From Isoetes taiwanensis (lineage: Eukaryota; Streptophyta; Lycopodiopsida; Isoetales; Isoetaceae): a stretch of 64,000 nucleotides of DNA. Location of the stretch: the NCBI GenBank assembly GCA_021234155.1, contig JAJEKV010000324.1, positions 250,001-314,000 of the forward strand, given 5' to 3'. Made by a program: the position numbers and the translations under genes. This document shows, one piece after another, positions 45,003-56,519 of this stretch. The stretch's first letter is position 1; every line of letters starts with the position of its first letter. The notes beneath the pieces were generated by a model. That model did no database searches and was not told where the DNA came from. It saw only the letters and a program-made list of their open reading frames with translations.

Positions 45003-46479
45003 TTTTTTTTTTCTTAAAGGATAAAATTCATTTTAATTGATATGACTCAAAGTACATATAGCGCGATAGAGGGGAATATTTGCCCAAGCAAACACACTTA
45101 GACGATACCCCAAATATGTATAATCGTACTTTAAACTACCCTCACAGAAGGAATACACCACACCCTGATAGCGTCATTCCCAAAACGCTGCTTTGAATTG
45201 TGCTTTCCAAGTGGAAGCTTGGTATGAGATGTACAGCTTGTACCTTAGCTACAAAATCAACGCACCAAGCTATATCTCTGCGTTCGTGAAGACCTTCATT
45301 ACGAGACCTCTTCCAGATGGGCCGCCTCTTCCAGATGGGCTGCAACCACGCCTTATAAAGGTGAAAACCTAACTTGTTTACTTGTGGCCACCTAGTCAGA
45401 TACATGCCTAGAAGGACCTCTTGACTGTGCAGTGTAATCTGAAATAATCCTTGGATCCAACTCCATGGAAGCTGAATTTCTATGCATAGAAATATGCAGT
45501 ACTCAGGGTCTCAGGAATTAGGCCACACATTGGACATAATTCATTGATGGACGGCTAGCCCTTAAGGATCGATGCACAATTTGCCATAATACTTAGGTGG
45601 CATGGTTGGGTGCCAAACCCACTTCCACATTTGACTCCAATAAACTCGTGGAACCTGTAGAGCCCACCCATCCAAGTGAGACAACTCGTCCTGAAGTGCC
45701 AGAAGCTCATAGCATGACTTGACAAAGTTGGCAGGATCAATCTTCAACATTGCCATATAGGTCCTGTGCGAGGGGTGGAGTGGGAGATTACTAGCCCAAA
45801 TCAATCTATTCTGCTCCTTAAGTCAAAACCTGTCATAGAACAATTGCCAAGATGCCAACTGACCATAAAAATACTAGTCTAATCAGTCTTCCACAAAGCA
45901 GACCCCATGTTGTGTCCACTTGCGCTGAATCCATAAATCAACATATGAGGCCATAATGGATGGCATCGTATTTGGAGGAAGTGGAATCCACCATAATGGT
46001 ACAGACAACTGGATACAACCTCAGACATCGACCTCAAACAATGGGCGAACCTCCGCCCAGGCTTATAATTGTGTGAGATAGAGGCTGACCAAGTAGGACC
46101 ATGCCAAGAGAATTAATCTCATTCCTAAGAATTTTTCAAATAAATTTGAAAATGAGAACCTTACTATGGAGAGCAAGATCTAAGATTCTGAGTCCTTCTA
46201 TGGCCTGGGGATGCACACATTTCCAACAGGCAACTTTAACTACTACACCTTCCTTATTTCTTCCCCAGATGAAATTATAGACAATGGAGGAACTTTCCTG
46301 CATCTTGCTTTTCGAAGCGAGGATTATTGAGTCCAAGTAAATATGCATGAGCATAATACTAACTTTGCCACTGTGATTCTACCGGCCATTGTAGCTTACT
46401 TCCTTTCCATCACTTGAGATGACGACGCAAATCCACCAATATATCTACTGAAATACTAATGGCAGAGATGTCAATGCCA
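45003..46479 (-). pseudogene. 5'-truncated LINE fragment (RT C-terminus to poly(A))
   Basis: A minus-strand remnant. Near 46400 it reads an ATMAGRITVAK-like motif, then IVYNFIWGRNKEG, VACWKCVHPQAIEGL, LRILDLALHSKVLIF, and later WKWVWHPTMPPKYYGKL near 45600. This is the order seen in plant L1 proteins after the RT domain. It ends in a T-run at 45003-45012, the poly(A) tail in reverse. Many stops make it dead. It sits inside dispersed repeat R, whose second copy at 57.1-57.9 kb lacks it. Confidence 0.75.
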
Positions 46480-46990
46480 AAAAGGGATGCCCAATAGACA
46501 TAAATAGACATAACTTAAATATTTAATATGATAAGTTATCATAGGAACTATCTTCAATGCATGTACATGGCACATGGACAATATGTTATATCTTTGCACC
46601 CCTTTCCTTTTTGTCAAGAAATGTCGTTCTTCGGATACTTAAATTCTCAAACTTCTATGTTGAATGAAGTAAAAGATATTACTTGTACAAAAGCATGATT
46701 TCATCTATCTCTCTAGATAAAATTGATGAAGCTCAACAAATGGTCCCTTGGGATTAAAAAACTTGGTTTCTAATTTGTAACATGTTGGGAGAAGGGAGAC
46801 ATGATTTAGCAACAACATTAGTTAAATATCACTAGCTTATGTTTCTTTTTGCCGTTAATGAACATACATAAGAATTGACATTCTTGTCCTTCATTTGTTA
46901 AGCATATCACTCACAATTAGGATAATGCTACCTCTGCACACGCTTATATAACTATACAATATAATGATTGTCTTTCCTAAAGCACGTTAC
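46480..46990. repeat. Dispersed repeat R, copy 1, right part
   Basis: About 500 bp similar to 57225-57960: ATAAGTTATCAT, TAAATTCTCAAACTTCTA, GTAAAAGATATTACTTGTA, GATTTAGCAACAACATTA and ACTCACAATTAGGATA occur in the same order in both. Non-coding, moderately diverged. Confidence 0.8.
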
Positions 46991-47417
46991 TATATTATTA
47001 AATTGAATTAATCATTATCTTCGTCAGAGACCATGAGGCCTATAAGAGACAATAAAGGCAAGACCATTATTGTCTAGAATTTCAAAAACCCCACCCCGAA
47101 TTTTTTTTGAGGGAAAGCACTTAGCAATAATAGACTCGCGGAGAAACTGTGTAGATTTGAACGTGTCAATGTGATGATGCATGACTTATTTCTCGTGTGT
47201 CAAGAACCTTTAGGATATAGGATGAGAATGCTATTACTACAGGCATCTGCAAGAGCGAACATGGTGGCTGATTAAGTGTAATCAAGTCAACATATTGTGC
47301 TCCGACAACTCTGAAGAGTATGTCATCCATATTCAATGGCTCTTATCTGGCAACATTGACATACCATGTTTTCACGCTGCTCACAATACCATTTGCATCT
47401 TTCAATTCTGAGGTATT
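46991..47417. other. Non-coding stretch
   Basis: AT-rich, with no feature beyond short frames that I could not support. Confidence 0.4.
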
Positions 47418-48137
47418 TTACATCAGAGTGAATGGATGCAATTGTTTTAAAGCCTCTTCATGGGCAACTGTACTAACATATATTATTGTGGGCCTTGGGC
47501 AATTGGGATTAATCTTGCTTTTGTATCGTGTTGTTTTGATCTTTTTCCAAAGCACTAAGATCCCACAACTTACCAAAAACAGCATGATCTCAATATGCCC
47601 ACTGAGGGTGTGCCTAATAACACATGCAATGGCTGGCTGGGCGAGACCAACTGAACATATCATGCCCCGATTTGATCAAAGGTTGTATAGATCTGAAGAG
47701 CATGGTTTTCATCCTTGATGGTTCCGAGTTAGTAACAGTGACAAATTCTGTCCTCGCGTGCCTCCCGAGTCCATCTACATGTCTCAATGTGGAGGCAATG
47801 TGCACTCGTGGGAATGAAAGCTCTAAACCTACGTTTCTTCATGGGCAAAGGTACATGTAGATAGCGATGTGGGCCTCATGTGACCATAAGATTAATCTGC
47901 TGCTGGTATGTGTTGTCTTAACCTATGCCAATGCACTCGTATCCTAGAGTTTGCTAAGGAAGCAAGATATTGCCACAAGTGATTGTGATCCTCCTCAGAT
48001 TGGGCATAGATGCACCTATGTGCCTGGACATTCCGTTCGGAGAACCATCGAGTTTGTCTTTCCTTCCTGCAAGCTTTGAGGCGATGTGGGCCCAGTGCCA
48101 CGATATAAACAAGGTTGGAGAGACGAGCATCACCCAT
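47418..48137 (-). pseudogene. Degraded LINE-like C-terminal fragment
   Basis: A minus-strand frame at 47892-48137 contains WFSERNVQAHRCIYAQ, then SEEDHNHLWQYLASL. The E.HNHLWQ-type core after a Cys resembles the zinc-binding region that follows RT in plant non-LTR elements, with Cys positions lost. A frame at 47418-47663 continues downstream but has no clear motif. Assignment is tentative. Confidence 0.35.
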
Positions 48138-48198
48138 ACTAACTACCTTCTAAAAGTAGATGATATGCCAGTCCAGTGCGGCCCTTTGAAGGGGTAAG

Positions 48199-48458
48199 CC
48201 CGGGGGGTGCACATAATGTGAAGTCTATATGGCATGTGCGTGCATAGGGTCAAGAGAAATTATCCCTTATACGGGATTTTCCTACAAAAATATCCCTTAT
48301 ATTTCATATACCCCTACCATATTTCCTGACAAATATATACGGAATTAAAGCAAAAAAAATCCCCTCCCATACTTATACGGTACGGTTTTGGCCCAAAAAA
48401 AACCCCCTACCGTACACGCACATGTTTTGTACGGTTTTTTCTGTGTGCACCCCCCGGG
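48199..48458. mobile_element. 260-bp MITE with 8-bp target duplication GGGGTAAG
   Basis: Termini are inverted: CCCGGGGGGTGCACA on the left and its complement on the right. GGGGTAAG lies directly outside on both sides (48191-48198 and 48459-48466). An 8-bp duplication fits hAT-type integration. No coding capacity; the inside is AT-rich with repeated TATCCCTTATA-type blocks. Confidence 0.88.
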
Positions 48459-48466
48459 GGGGTAAG

Positions 48467-49640
48467 AAACCTGTCTCCTACAACAGAATCTTATGAGAGT
48501 AGTGGACTTCACCTCAAGTGCTCGAGCTAAGAATCTCTTCTGCACATACTCCAGATCAATCTAGGTGGAAGGGGATATCACCTGGCCCAAATCTCAACTC
48601 TATATAAGAGAACATGCTCTATCAATGCCCAAAACACGTGCAACTGATGGCTTCAGGCATATAGCTCTGTTTTGTGGCCATTGTTTTCTATGGCATACAA
48701 TTTTTTTTCATAGCAACCGGATATGATAATAAAGTACCAAGATCATGAAATGAAATTCGTTTTTAAGATCATAAGGTCTACAAAAGCATAAGGTTTTTTG
48801 CACATCCCCACTAAATTAGACGAGCTGCATTGAAGAGTTTAGGGAGCTCTAACTAGGAGCCACTAATATATGGTTGGATTCTACATCAAGAAATTCTATA
48901 GCTATTGCTATTGCACAATAGATTGGTAGAGTCAATTCGTAGTTTCGGAGTAGAGAAGTGGCCCAAGTGGCCCTTCCATTGCACGGGTGTCTAGAGAAGA
49001 GTTTTGGGAAAGAGCTGCCTTTAGGCATTTTTTTGTATGTTTCTTCTATCTTCATGACCTTCTCTCTACACACGACTATAATGGCAAATCTTGATTGAGT
49101 TTGCACAATGAAGGTGCTAGAACACTTATCCATCATCAAGGCAGCTTTTTGTTGAATAGATATCCTGGAATTCTACCCTATGTCAAATGGGACCCTGCAG
49201 CCTCAACTAAGGAGTGAAGCAAGATCCCAAGAGATAACTCCAGGAGGGAGGCATTTCAGAAGTATATTATCAAAGACACAAAGCATACAAAATGAGAGTG
49301 CCTCCAGAATGGTATAAATTAGTGATTATTCTTTGACATTGCCCTAAAAAGTGGGCTTCACCATTAGGCTTTTGACAATTTTTTATAGGATAGAAATTTC
49401 ATAAAATAAAAGAATTTAGCCAAACATCAATGAGGCTCCCGAATATTTTGAAAGATTCGCCAAAGTATCTACAAATTTCCAAAATATTTTTCTTTCTTTA
49501 GCCAAATTTTACTTGCTTTAGTTCAATTTTACAAAATCTTCAATAAAACTCTAAAACTCTTATAGGTTTGGCAAATTCTCCTCTTTTCTTAGAAACTTTA
49601 GCCAAAGCATAGTTAGCAAGAGGAATTCTATGCAACTATA
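48467..49640. other. Non-coding stretch
   Basis: AT-rich with scattered short ORFs; nothing recognised. The minus-strand frame at 48849-49139 has no known motif. Confidence 0.4.
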
Positions 49641-49790
49641 GCCAAATTCTAGAAGGAGCTCGCATGAAAACGACAAAAACTCCCGATAGATAGGCTTCTC
49701 ATTCATCTCAGCAGATTTTCTACAATGGTGGATAGTGTACAACTTGGACCCCATGAAATACAATGCTAATAGATGTTTGTTTGTGTACCT

Positions 49791-49869
49791 GCCGAAAGCT
49801 TATCACCGGGATTAAAAAACCCCGCCCTTTTGAGTTTTCGAGGAAAAACCCTAGTGATAAGCCTTCGGC
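49791..49869 (-). repeat. Stem-loop of a LINE 3' region (type 1)
   Basis: GCCGAAAGCTTATCAC pairs with GTGATAAGCCTTCGGC around an inner GGATTAAAAAACCCC...GGAAAAACCC core. The same core with other flanking stems recurs at 50627-50679, 56601-56667 and 57522-57588. Confidence 0.8.
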
Positions 49870-50135
49870 AAGGGGCTTGGACAAACGTAAGGCTGAGAAT
49901 TCGCTCCCAAAAAACCCACGAATGGAGAAGTCGAAGCCGCCGCCGCTTGCCAACCTATACCTGCACAACACCAACACAAGAACAAGTGTGACAAAACAAA
50001 CCTCCCAAAGTGGAGGGGCTGATCACGCATTCCACGCGACAACAAAATAAAAACCTCTTCAAATAGAGGGGCTGGTCACGCGTGCCAGGCGACAAATATA
50101 TTAAACAATTAAGGGGGGGAGGGTGGGTTTCAAAG

Positions 50136-50298
50136 AAAAGAGAATAGGGTACTGCTGAGAGAGAAGAGGAAGCGCCGATGAAGAACCCCGCCTAATATAG
50201 CGATCTCCCAGAGAAGGCATGCATGCATGCAAGACATGCATGCTCGCTTCTTCTAGAATGTCGATCCGAGGGCTCGGATCGATGGCATTCTAGAAGGA
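50136..50298. repeat. Direct repeat D, copy 1
   Basis: Matches 51028-51193 almost exactly (GAGAATAGGGTACTGCTGAG ... GGCTCGGATCGATGGCATT). Copy 2 has an extra about 11 bp (GAGACGTTGAT). The two flank a LINE 3' fragment. Confidence 0.9.
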
Positions 50299-50307
50299 GC
50301 TCGCATG
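50238..50307. repeat. Long near-perfect hairpin within repeat D
   Basis: GCATGCTCGCTTCTTCTAGA... pairs with ...TCTAGAAGGAGCTCGCATG, with centre CGATCCGAGGGCTCGGATCG. Arms are about 33 nt with few mismatches. Copy 2 of D keeps only the inner part of the stem. Confidence 0.85.
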
Positions 50308-50491
50308 AAAACGACAAAAACCTCCCGAATAGAAGAGAACTTCCATATCAAAACGGGATCGAGGACGAAGGTCAAAAGATTATGGCTAAAGAAGAGGCAA
50401 GGCCGAGAAAGGACATGCCACAGCATGAAAGAAATGCCAAACTGGTCAATCCAAGCAAGGAGAAGCCCCTCCCCTGCATGGTTTCAAAGAA

Positions 50492-50518
50492 AAGGAAGGA
50501 AGGAAGGAAGGAAGGAAG
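50492..50518. repeat. (GGAA)n microsatellite at a LINE 3' end
   Basis: About seven AAGG/GGAA units directly adjoining the conserved TATTTTAACGTCCACAGAGACC end of the LINE fragment to its right, in the position of a 3' tail. Confidence 0.85.
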
Positions 50519-51027
50519 TATATTTTAACGTCCACAGAGACCAACTGGCCTATGAGACGGTTTTACAATATAGCGGAAAGTTTCCAAACACAAAATAAAA
50601 CCACAGAAACCCTGTACAATGTGTCTCTACCACTGGGATGAAAAAACCTCCCGTGTGGGAGGAAAAACCCTTGTAGTAGGCGTTGAGAGGCCCTATTTGG
50701 GCGCTCAAATTCCCTGTGCTGTGAGGGACTCCCTGACGGTGGAGACTTGCAGAATGTAGGATGCAAGACGTGCCACCATTGGCGAAGCCAGCAGTTGGTG
50801 AATTGCTATCTCAGAGCATCTGAGATCGGCATGAGCTGCTCGGATGTGTGCATATGCTGGGCATTCATGTAGAGCATGGTGTTCATCTTCTACCATCTGC
50901 ATGTGACAGCACTGGCATAATCTCTCATGCCGGGGGATTCCCTGCCCTCCATCTGTACCCCAGCGGCCTGTCTCAATTCTGAGATGGTGGGACCCTGTCC
51001 TTCTTGCGGCTATAGCTCTTCGTTTCT
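50519..51027 (-). pseudogene. LINE C-terminal zinc region and 3' UTR fragment
   Basis: A minus-strand fragment. Near 50950 it reads LRIETGRWGTDGGQGIPRHE, then RLCQCCHMQMVEDEHHALH, ECPAYAHIRAAH. The IETGRW...IPR.ERLC..C...VEDE.H.L..CP pattern is characteristic of the region after RT in several non-LTR clades. After a stop comes a 3' UTR with a GGTTTTTCCTCC stem-loop (50627-50679) and the end GGTCTCTGTGGACGTTAAAA, followed by a (TTCC)n tail. It is flanked by repeat D on both sides. Confidence 0.75.
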
Positions 51028-51193
51028 TGGTGAGAATAGGGTACTGCTGAGAGAGAAGAGGAAGCGCCGATGAGACGTTGATGAAGAACCCCGCCTAATA
51101 TAGCGATCTCCCAGAGAAGGCATGCATGCATGCAAGACATGCATGCTCGCTCCTTCTAGAATGTCGATCCGAGGGCTCGGATCGATGGCATTT
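51028..51193. repeat. Direct repeat D, copy 2
   Basis: Second copy of 50136-50298; see there. It ends at GATGGCATT, after which the two copies diverge. Confidence 0.9.
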
Positions 51194-51870
51194 TTAAGAT
51201 AAATGACCATAATTATATACATTGATTGTATTAAGATATGCCCACTAAATGGTCAAGACCACAATTATAGTATCTTGTTAAAATTTCTTTTTCATTTGAT
51301 GTAGTAAGCATGTCTTAGCAGCTCAAATGCGATGTTAAAGATTCAAATGTCAAAGATTTACTTGCATTTATTGAAAACTATGACAACTTTTTAATGGTAA
51401 ACTCAAATGCTATGGAGATCTCTTGTAAATGAATATCTAGCATAATAACAGGGAGTTTTCTTTGTGTTTTTTGTATGCTTTTCATATGGTTTTGCTATGG
51501 TTTGGTTGATGTATTCATTTGGCTGTACTAAATAGTATTTCTAGAGTGCACCTTTTTTTTGCCTTTGATTTTTAGAAAAAAGGAGAGATTGTGCGGTTGT
51601 ATCTGAATATTAGATAAAGATTTGGATGATTTGGTGATGGCGCAGCTCACTGGCTTGGGTTTTGGTGCTGCTTCAATCGCAAATATCTCCCTCCTCGAAT
51701 GTCCATTTCGTGCAATTTTTGGTGCATTGGAAAGCCCTTACAGTAAGCTTCCTAATTGTTTCAATTGTGTATCTTATATTATAATGTTGTGTAATGGACC
51801 ACGCCCTAGATCCGATGGCCAAGATTCGATTGAAAATTTGGACGGTCCAGATAGCCTTTTTCTTCTTGCT
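51194..51870. other. AT-rich DNA with a dispersed-repeat segment
   Basis: No gene recognised. The part at 51636-51760 (GGTGCTGCTTCAATC, CAATTTTTGGTGC.TTGGAAAGCCCTTA) recurs at 55050-55180 with similar wording. It may be an exon of a duplicated gene or an unclassified repeat. Confidence 0.5.
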
Positions 51871-52552
51871 CTAGCGATTTAGGGGTTCTTCAGCTATGGC
51901 AGAGCAGGCTAAGATCTGCAACATGATTTAGGGGTTCTTCAGCTATGGCAGAGCATGCCAAGGTCTGCAAAGCTCGGTATCACACTTCCACTTCTTCAAG
52001 TTCGGCTCCACAGGTTTCGAATCAGTGTTGTATAAATACGCGTATTTTACATATACCAAACGTATTTTTCGAAACAAACGTATTATACGTATGTATGATA
52101 AAAACGTTAGTTAAAAATTTAGTAGTTTTTTTTATCCTTGCTTTTTTTTAATATAACATATTATATTTGTTAATATCTTAGGTAAGTCTTCTTTTTTCTT
52201 CCATTCTTAGGATGATGATGATGATTGCAATGCTAAATGAAGACATGAATTTATGTTACAAAATTTATTTAAGTTTACTTTATGACTTTCTGTTCTGATA
52301 ATTTGACCTTCTAAGCATTTTGTCAGCTGAATGTCTGAGTAATTTAGAACCCTTCACACACCAGAAAAAAAAGAGAGAGAAAAAAAAAGTTTTTGTAAAA
52401 TACGTTTGTATTGATAAAAACGTATGCATACGTATTTTTTACATACGTACAAAACGTTTGGGACAACATTGTTTCGAATGGAACTTGGGATGGCAGACTC
52501 TTGATGATTCATATCTGAATGTACATGGCAGATTTCATGCCTAAATGTCTTT
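51871..52552. repeat. Tandem duplication E, unit 1 (contains a MITE)
   Basis: Unit 1 begins CTAGCGATTTAGGGGTTCTT and ends before the same words at 52553. Without the MITE (52023-52471) and one TTTCGAAT it is about 225 bp, like unit 2. An inner duplication of about 50 bp (GATTTAGGGGTTCTTCAGC twice) is present in both units. A short frame (MAEHAKVCKARYHTSTSSSS) resembles an organelle transit peptide but is not supported further. Confidence 0.8.
52023..52471. mobile_element. 449-bp hAT-type MITE with target duplication TTTCGAAT
   Basis: Ends CAGTGTTGT and ACAACATTG (one mismatch), flanked by TTTCGAAT at 52015-52022 and 52472-52479. The second unit of duplication E (near 52690) has the uninterrupted sequence GGTTTTGAATGGA, an empty site. 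The inside is rich in repeated ACGTATTTT/AAAATACGT words on both arms. No coding capacity. Confidence 0.92.
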
Positions 52553-52785
52553 CTAGCGATTTAGGGGTTCTTGACTATGGCGAGAAAAGCCAAAGATCCG
52601 CAAAGATGATTTAGGGTTCTTCACTATGGCGAGAGCATGCCAAGGTTTGCAAAGCTTCGGTATCACACTTCCGCTTCTTCAAGTTCGGCTCCATTGGTTT
52701 TGAATGGATCTTGGGATGGCACACTCTTGATGACTCATATCTGAATGTACATGGCCGATTTCATGCTTAAATGGCTTTCTAGCGG
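52553..52785. repeat. Tandem duplication E, unit 2 (empty site)
   Basis: The uninterrupted unit. It differs from unit 1 partly by the CAG/CG toggle (CAGCTATGGCAGAGC in unit 1, GACTATGGCGAGA in unit 2). Confidence 0.8.
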
Positions 52786-53640
52786 ATGTTTCTCACAACT
52801 GTAAGATGAGAGTTGCTGTGTTGGCTTCTAAGGTGCATTCTCTGCTAGCCCTAGGGTTTAATGTTCATTAAGCATGAGTTTAACCACGTTTTGCTCGGGT
52901 TTTTCTTCTTTGCAATTGCATAAATGTTCTTTAAGGCATCCGGGATTATTAAATTGATTACTTGCTTGAAGAAAATGGCCTGCCTCCCTACCGTTCTTTG
53001 CAAAGAAAAGAGGTATTTGCCCATCACTTATATTATTCTAAAGACACGCACGGGTACTACATTGTTCCTATGTCAATACGTGGAGGAGAATGGCTACTTT
53101 TTTACATCTATTACATTTTGTTCTTCCCGGTTAAATATTTTGTCAAGAACGGTAAATTTGATGAGCTCTGAGAGGACCTTTTAGTGGCCTATAGAGAAGC
53201 TGCAGAGGACCTTTCGGTGGCTTACGAGCAACAAGAAGCTATTGCGAAGCCCTTCAAACACAGATTAGCGGTACTAACCATGATAATGAATTATATCATC
53301 TCAGATTTGATTATGCCATGACACGAAGAACTACGTTCAGAAATTTAAGCTTCTATTTTTCCATTCTCCTTGTAATTAAAAGCAATTACATCTACCTCTT
53401 TTGCCTGTCATTGCGTTGCTAGACCTTTCTAATAAAGTAATACATTTGCTTCTTCCGCCCTTTACAGCAGTTTGATTGACCATCTATTTATGGAAATTAA
53501 GGCCCTTCACAATATGTTTTTGAGAGTAGTATTAGGCAGTTCAGTTTGACGATTTGGTGACCAATTCTTGACGCATTGAATCATCTGTACTATGCTATTT
53601 ATTTTTCTAATATTTTCCTGACTTATAATTAACAGCTAAT
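52786..53640. other. Weakly coding-looking stretch, unassigned
   Basis: A plus-strand frame at 52962-53171 (LEENGLPPYRSLQRKE, FAHHLYYSKDTHGYYIV, FVKNGKFDEL) looks more protein-like than its surroundings and is followed after a stop by YREAAEDLSVAYEQQEAIAK. It could be a decayed exon pair. Family not recognised. Confidence 0.25.
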
Positions 53641-55618
53641 TTCCCAAATCATCCTTTGAACAGATGTAGAGGCACGAACAATGCAGGAGCACAGTTCTCC
53701 GCCACCTATAGAATAAGCTCAGGTCTGCCATTTAATCATACTTTAACCATTCCTTTTTTGCTTTCATTGGAGCTAAGGAAACAAGAGCACTTCCAGTTAA
53801 TGAAACAAGGCACCAAACCCAATGAAATGGGTAACCTAACCCAAAGGCTTTATTTGCCCAAAGTGTATAACATTTTTGTTATGCATAAGTAAACATTCCA
53901 GTGCATATTTTATATCAACTCATGTTATTCCCATGTTCCTGTCATGCTCAAGCATGTAGCTGAGCCAAATGTCTATTCAGCACTCATGATGAAAGGGACT
54001 ATATTATTGCTTCAAGGCATTAATATAAAAATGTCTGTGGATTCTGTTACAAGTCCAGAAGAAAACATATAACATATGATTTTTTATTTTAAATTTCTTG
54101 CTGGAGCTGTGCCTGTCTGTATTATGTTGGAGCTTGCAGTTCTTGAGCTAATTATGAATCATTTTTGTTTTACAATGATCGATTGTTCACACTTTTTGGA
54201 AAAGAAGCAAAGGGTTTTTCAATGCACACGATTTTTCACAATTGCATTAGACCTACAATCACAGATGAAAAGAACAGGAGCCACGGTTAAAAATGCAAAA
54301 TATATAAGGCTCTTACTATTCTTCCTAAATATTAACAACTTAATGATTAGATGCTAATTCACATGATGATGTTAAGTGATTTGGAATTGTAGAGTTGGAA
54401 ATGTTTCTCTAAATTGTTATGTCTAGGTTTTACTTCTTACAATGATAAAATAGTAATACTAAAATGCCTCCCCTATGCATGTCAAACACAATGCGAAGCT
54501 TAATATAATTATGTGGATGTTGTAGCTTAGTTGTTTTTGAAAGTAGTATGAATAAAAAGTTATAGGTTGAAGACAAAATGAAACCAGAGGTTAAGTCTAC
54601 TAAAGAAACAACCTTGACCTAAGCCAACAACTTTAAGGGTGGAATGTTGGTTCTAGGTTTTTGCACGCAAGTAAATCATTTGTAGGTTCTCAGCTTATGC
54701 CCAATAACATCGGGCATGAACATATAAAATGTCAAATGCACACAACATACATCTACGAGTTCATCATTAACAAATCAACGACGTGGGGCACCATAACTCT
54801 GAAGATATAAAATGCCAAATGCACATAACATACATCTATAGGTTCATCATTGATATATTTTCAACCTGATCAAGTAGATCACCTCTACCTCTATTTCATC
54901 CAATCCATTTGGGCCGAGAAAGCCTGCTAGCAGGCAAGGTCCAAATAGCTAACTTATAAATCTAACAACCCTAGCCCATCAACGATGGGCACTATAACTA
55001 GTGGCTTCAGATGGTTCTCTCTCTACTTTAGTCCCAGAATTGGGATCATCCATTTTGGCCTTCATGATTATCGCTGGTTTTAGCCCTGCTTCAATCTCAG
55101 ATATCTCTCTCCTCGGGCGTCCATTTTGAGCGATTTTTGGTGCGTTGGAAAGCCCTTATAGTAAGATTTCCAAGGTGTCTAGAATAAGGTGGTCCTCTCT
55201 CTACTTCAGTCCCATAATTGGGATCGTACATTTCGGCCACTATGGTTACCGCCTCCGGCATGCAATCTTGCTCGTAGTTTCCTGCTTTTATAGCCTTTCC
55301 ATGGATTTGCATCAATTCCTGCCTCTCTCTGCTGTGCGTTCTATATCTACTTCTTCATCTCTACCTCTCCTTCTACTACCCTTGCTGCCCCAATTCCTTC
55401 TTCTCTTGCTCCCTTATCCCTTTGTAGCCTTTTCTCTCGTGTTTTCATCCATTCTTTATTAGTACATTAGTATTTAATTTAGGTTTCATTTGTGTTTTTC
55501 ATATTATGCAATCATCATCGTTATTATTTATTCATTTTGTCGTATTACAAGTCATACTAGCATCTAAACCTTATTAGATGCAGCAAAATGGACTAAATAA
55601 GATTACATGCTAGTTAAT
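53641..55618. other. AT-rich DNA, no gene
   Basis: About 2 kb of stop-dense sequence. It includes a short direct repeat (ATAAAATG.CAAATGCACA.AACATACATCTA near 54725 and 54808) and the 55050-55180 segment similar to 51636-51760. Nothing else could be supported. Confidence 0.5.
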
Positions 55619-55829
55619 GATGTCATTCATCCTACCAGAATGCTTTTTGTTAATCTGCTCATTATAGATGTCATTCATCCTACCAGGATGCTTTTTATTA
55701 ATGGTCTCCAAGTCATTCTCTGATGATGTCATTCATCCTACCAGAATGCTTTTTGTTAATCTGTTCATTATAGATGTCATCCATCCTACCAGGATGCTTT
55801 TTATTAATGGTCTTCAAGTCATTCTCTAT
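55619..55829. repeat. Nested tandem repeat (48 + 58 bp, twice)
   Basis: GATGTCATTCATCCTACCAG starts at 55619, 55667, 55725 and (one change) 55773. Spacings alternate 48, 58, 48, so a 106-bp unit made of two related halves has duplicated. It is a higher-order structure like that of young satellites. Confidence 0.93.
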
Positions 55830-55965
55830 TGTATCATTGTAGTTGCTTTTAAAGCATTTATACTTCTCTCTCTTTTTTCTTGTTGGCCATGCAGATATTA
55901 TACTATGTTCATTAACTCTTAGACAACTCGCAAGGCCCGAAGGGGCCATTTTTTTTTTAAGTTAA

Positions 55966-56344
55966 CACAAACTATTACATTCAACACTGTTAAATTAAAA
56001 TCCCCCTGAAACCCCCTTTGGTTTGGGTGCATATTCACTGGGGGTGACGAGAGCAAATGAGAGCCCTTAAAATCGTATAATACATGTATAAAATCAACAC
56101 CCTTTAGTATATTGCTTTTACCTTATAGTATTTTGCAAAACTTGTTATACAATATATAAAAGTTTGAGAGAGCATATCCCACAAACGAGGAATGCTATCT
56201 ACGGTCTACATTGAGGAATAACTTACAAATATGCCCATCCAATAGCTCTCGATGTTCGGAGTCACCCCCGTGTGAATATGCACCCAAACTAAAGGGGGTT
56301 TCAGGGGGATTTTAATTTAACAGTGTTGGATGTAATGGTTTGTG
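55966..56344. mobile_element. 379-bp MITE with about 95-bp inverted repeats, copy 1
   Basis: The left arm begins CACAAACTATTACATTCAAC and runs through AAATTAAAATCCCCCTGAAA to TTTGGGTGCATATTCAC. The right arm is its complement and ends GTTTGTG at 56344. The inside is AT-rich and non-coding. No clear target duplication. A related copy is at 62632-62960. Confidence 0.85.
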
Positions 56345-56519
56345 ATATAGTTAGAAGTTGTTAGGGTGCCTTGAGAAAGCTAGTGTTTTATTGTGCGTGG
56401 TTTAGGAATAGAGTGTACAAAGAAAGCTCGACTTAAGCAATACTACTAGAAAGGAAAAAGGATGGAAATTAGCATTTTGGAGAGTAACAGATGAACATAC
56501 TATTTTCAACATAGAGATA

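Noticed and set aside
51945-52020. Organelle transit peptide (MAEHAKVCKARYHTSTSSSS)
   Set aside because: Composition fits, but the frame stops soon in unit 2, is interrupted by a MITE in unit 1, and no downstream coding sequence is seen.
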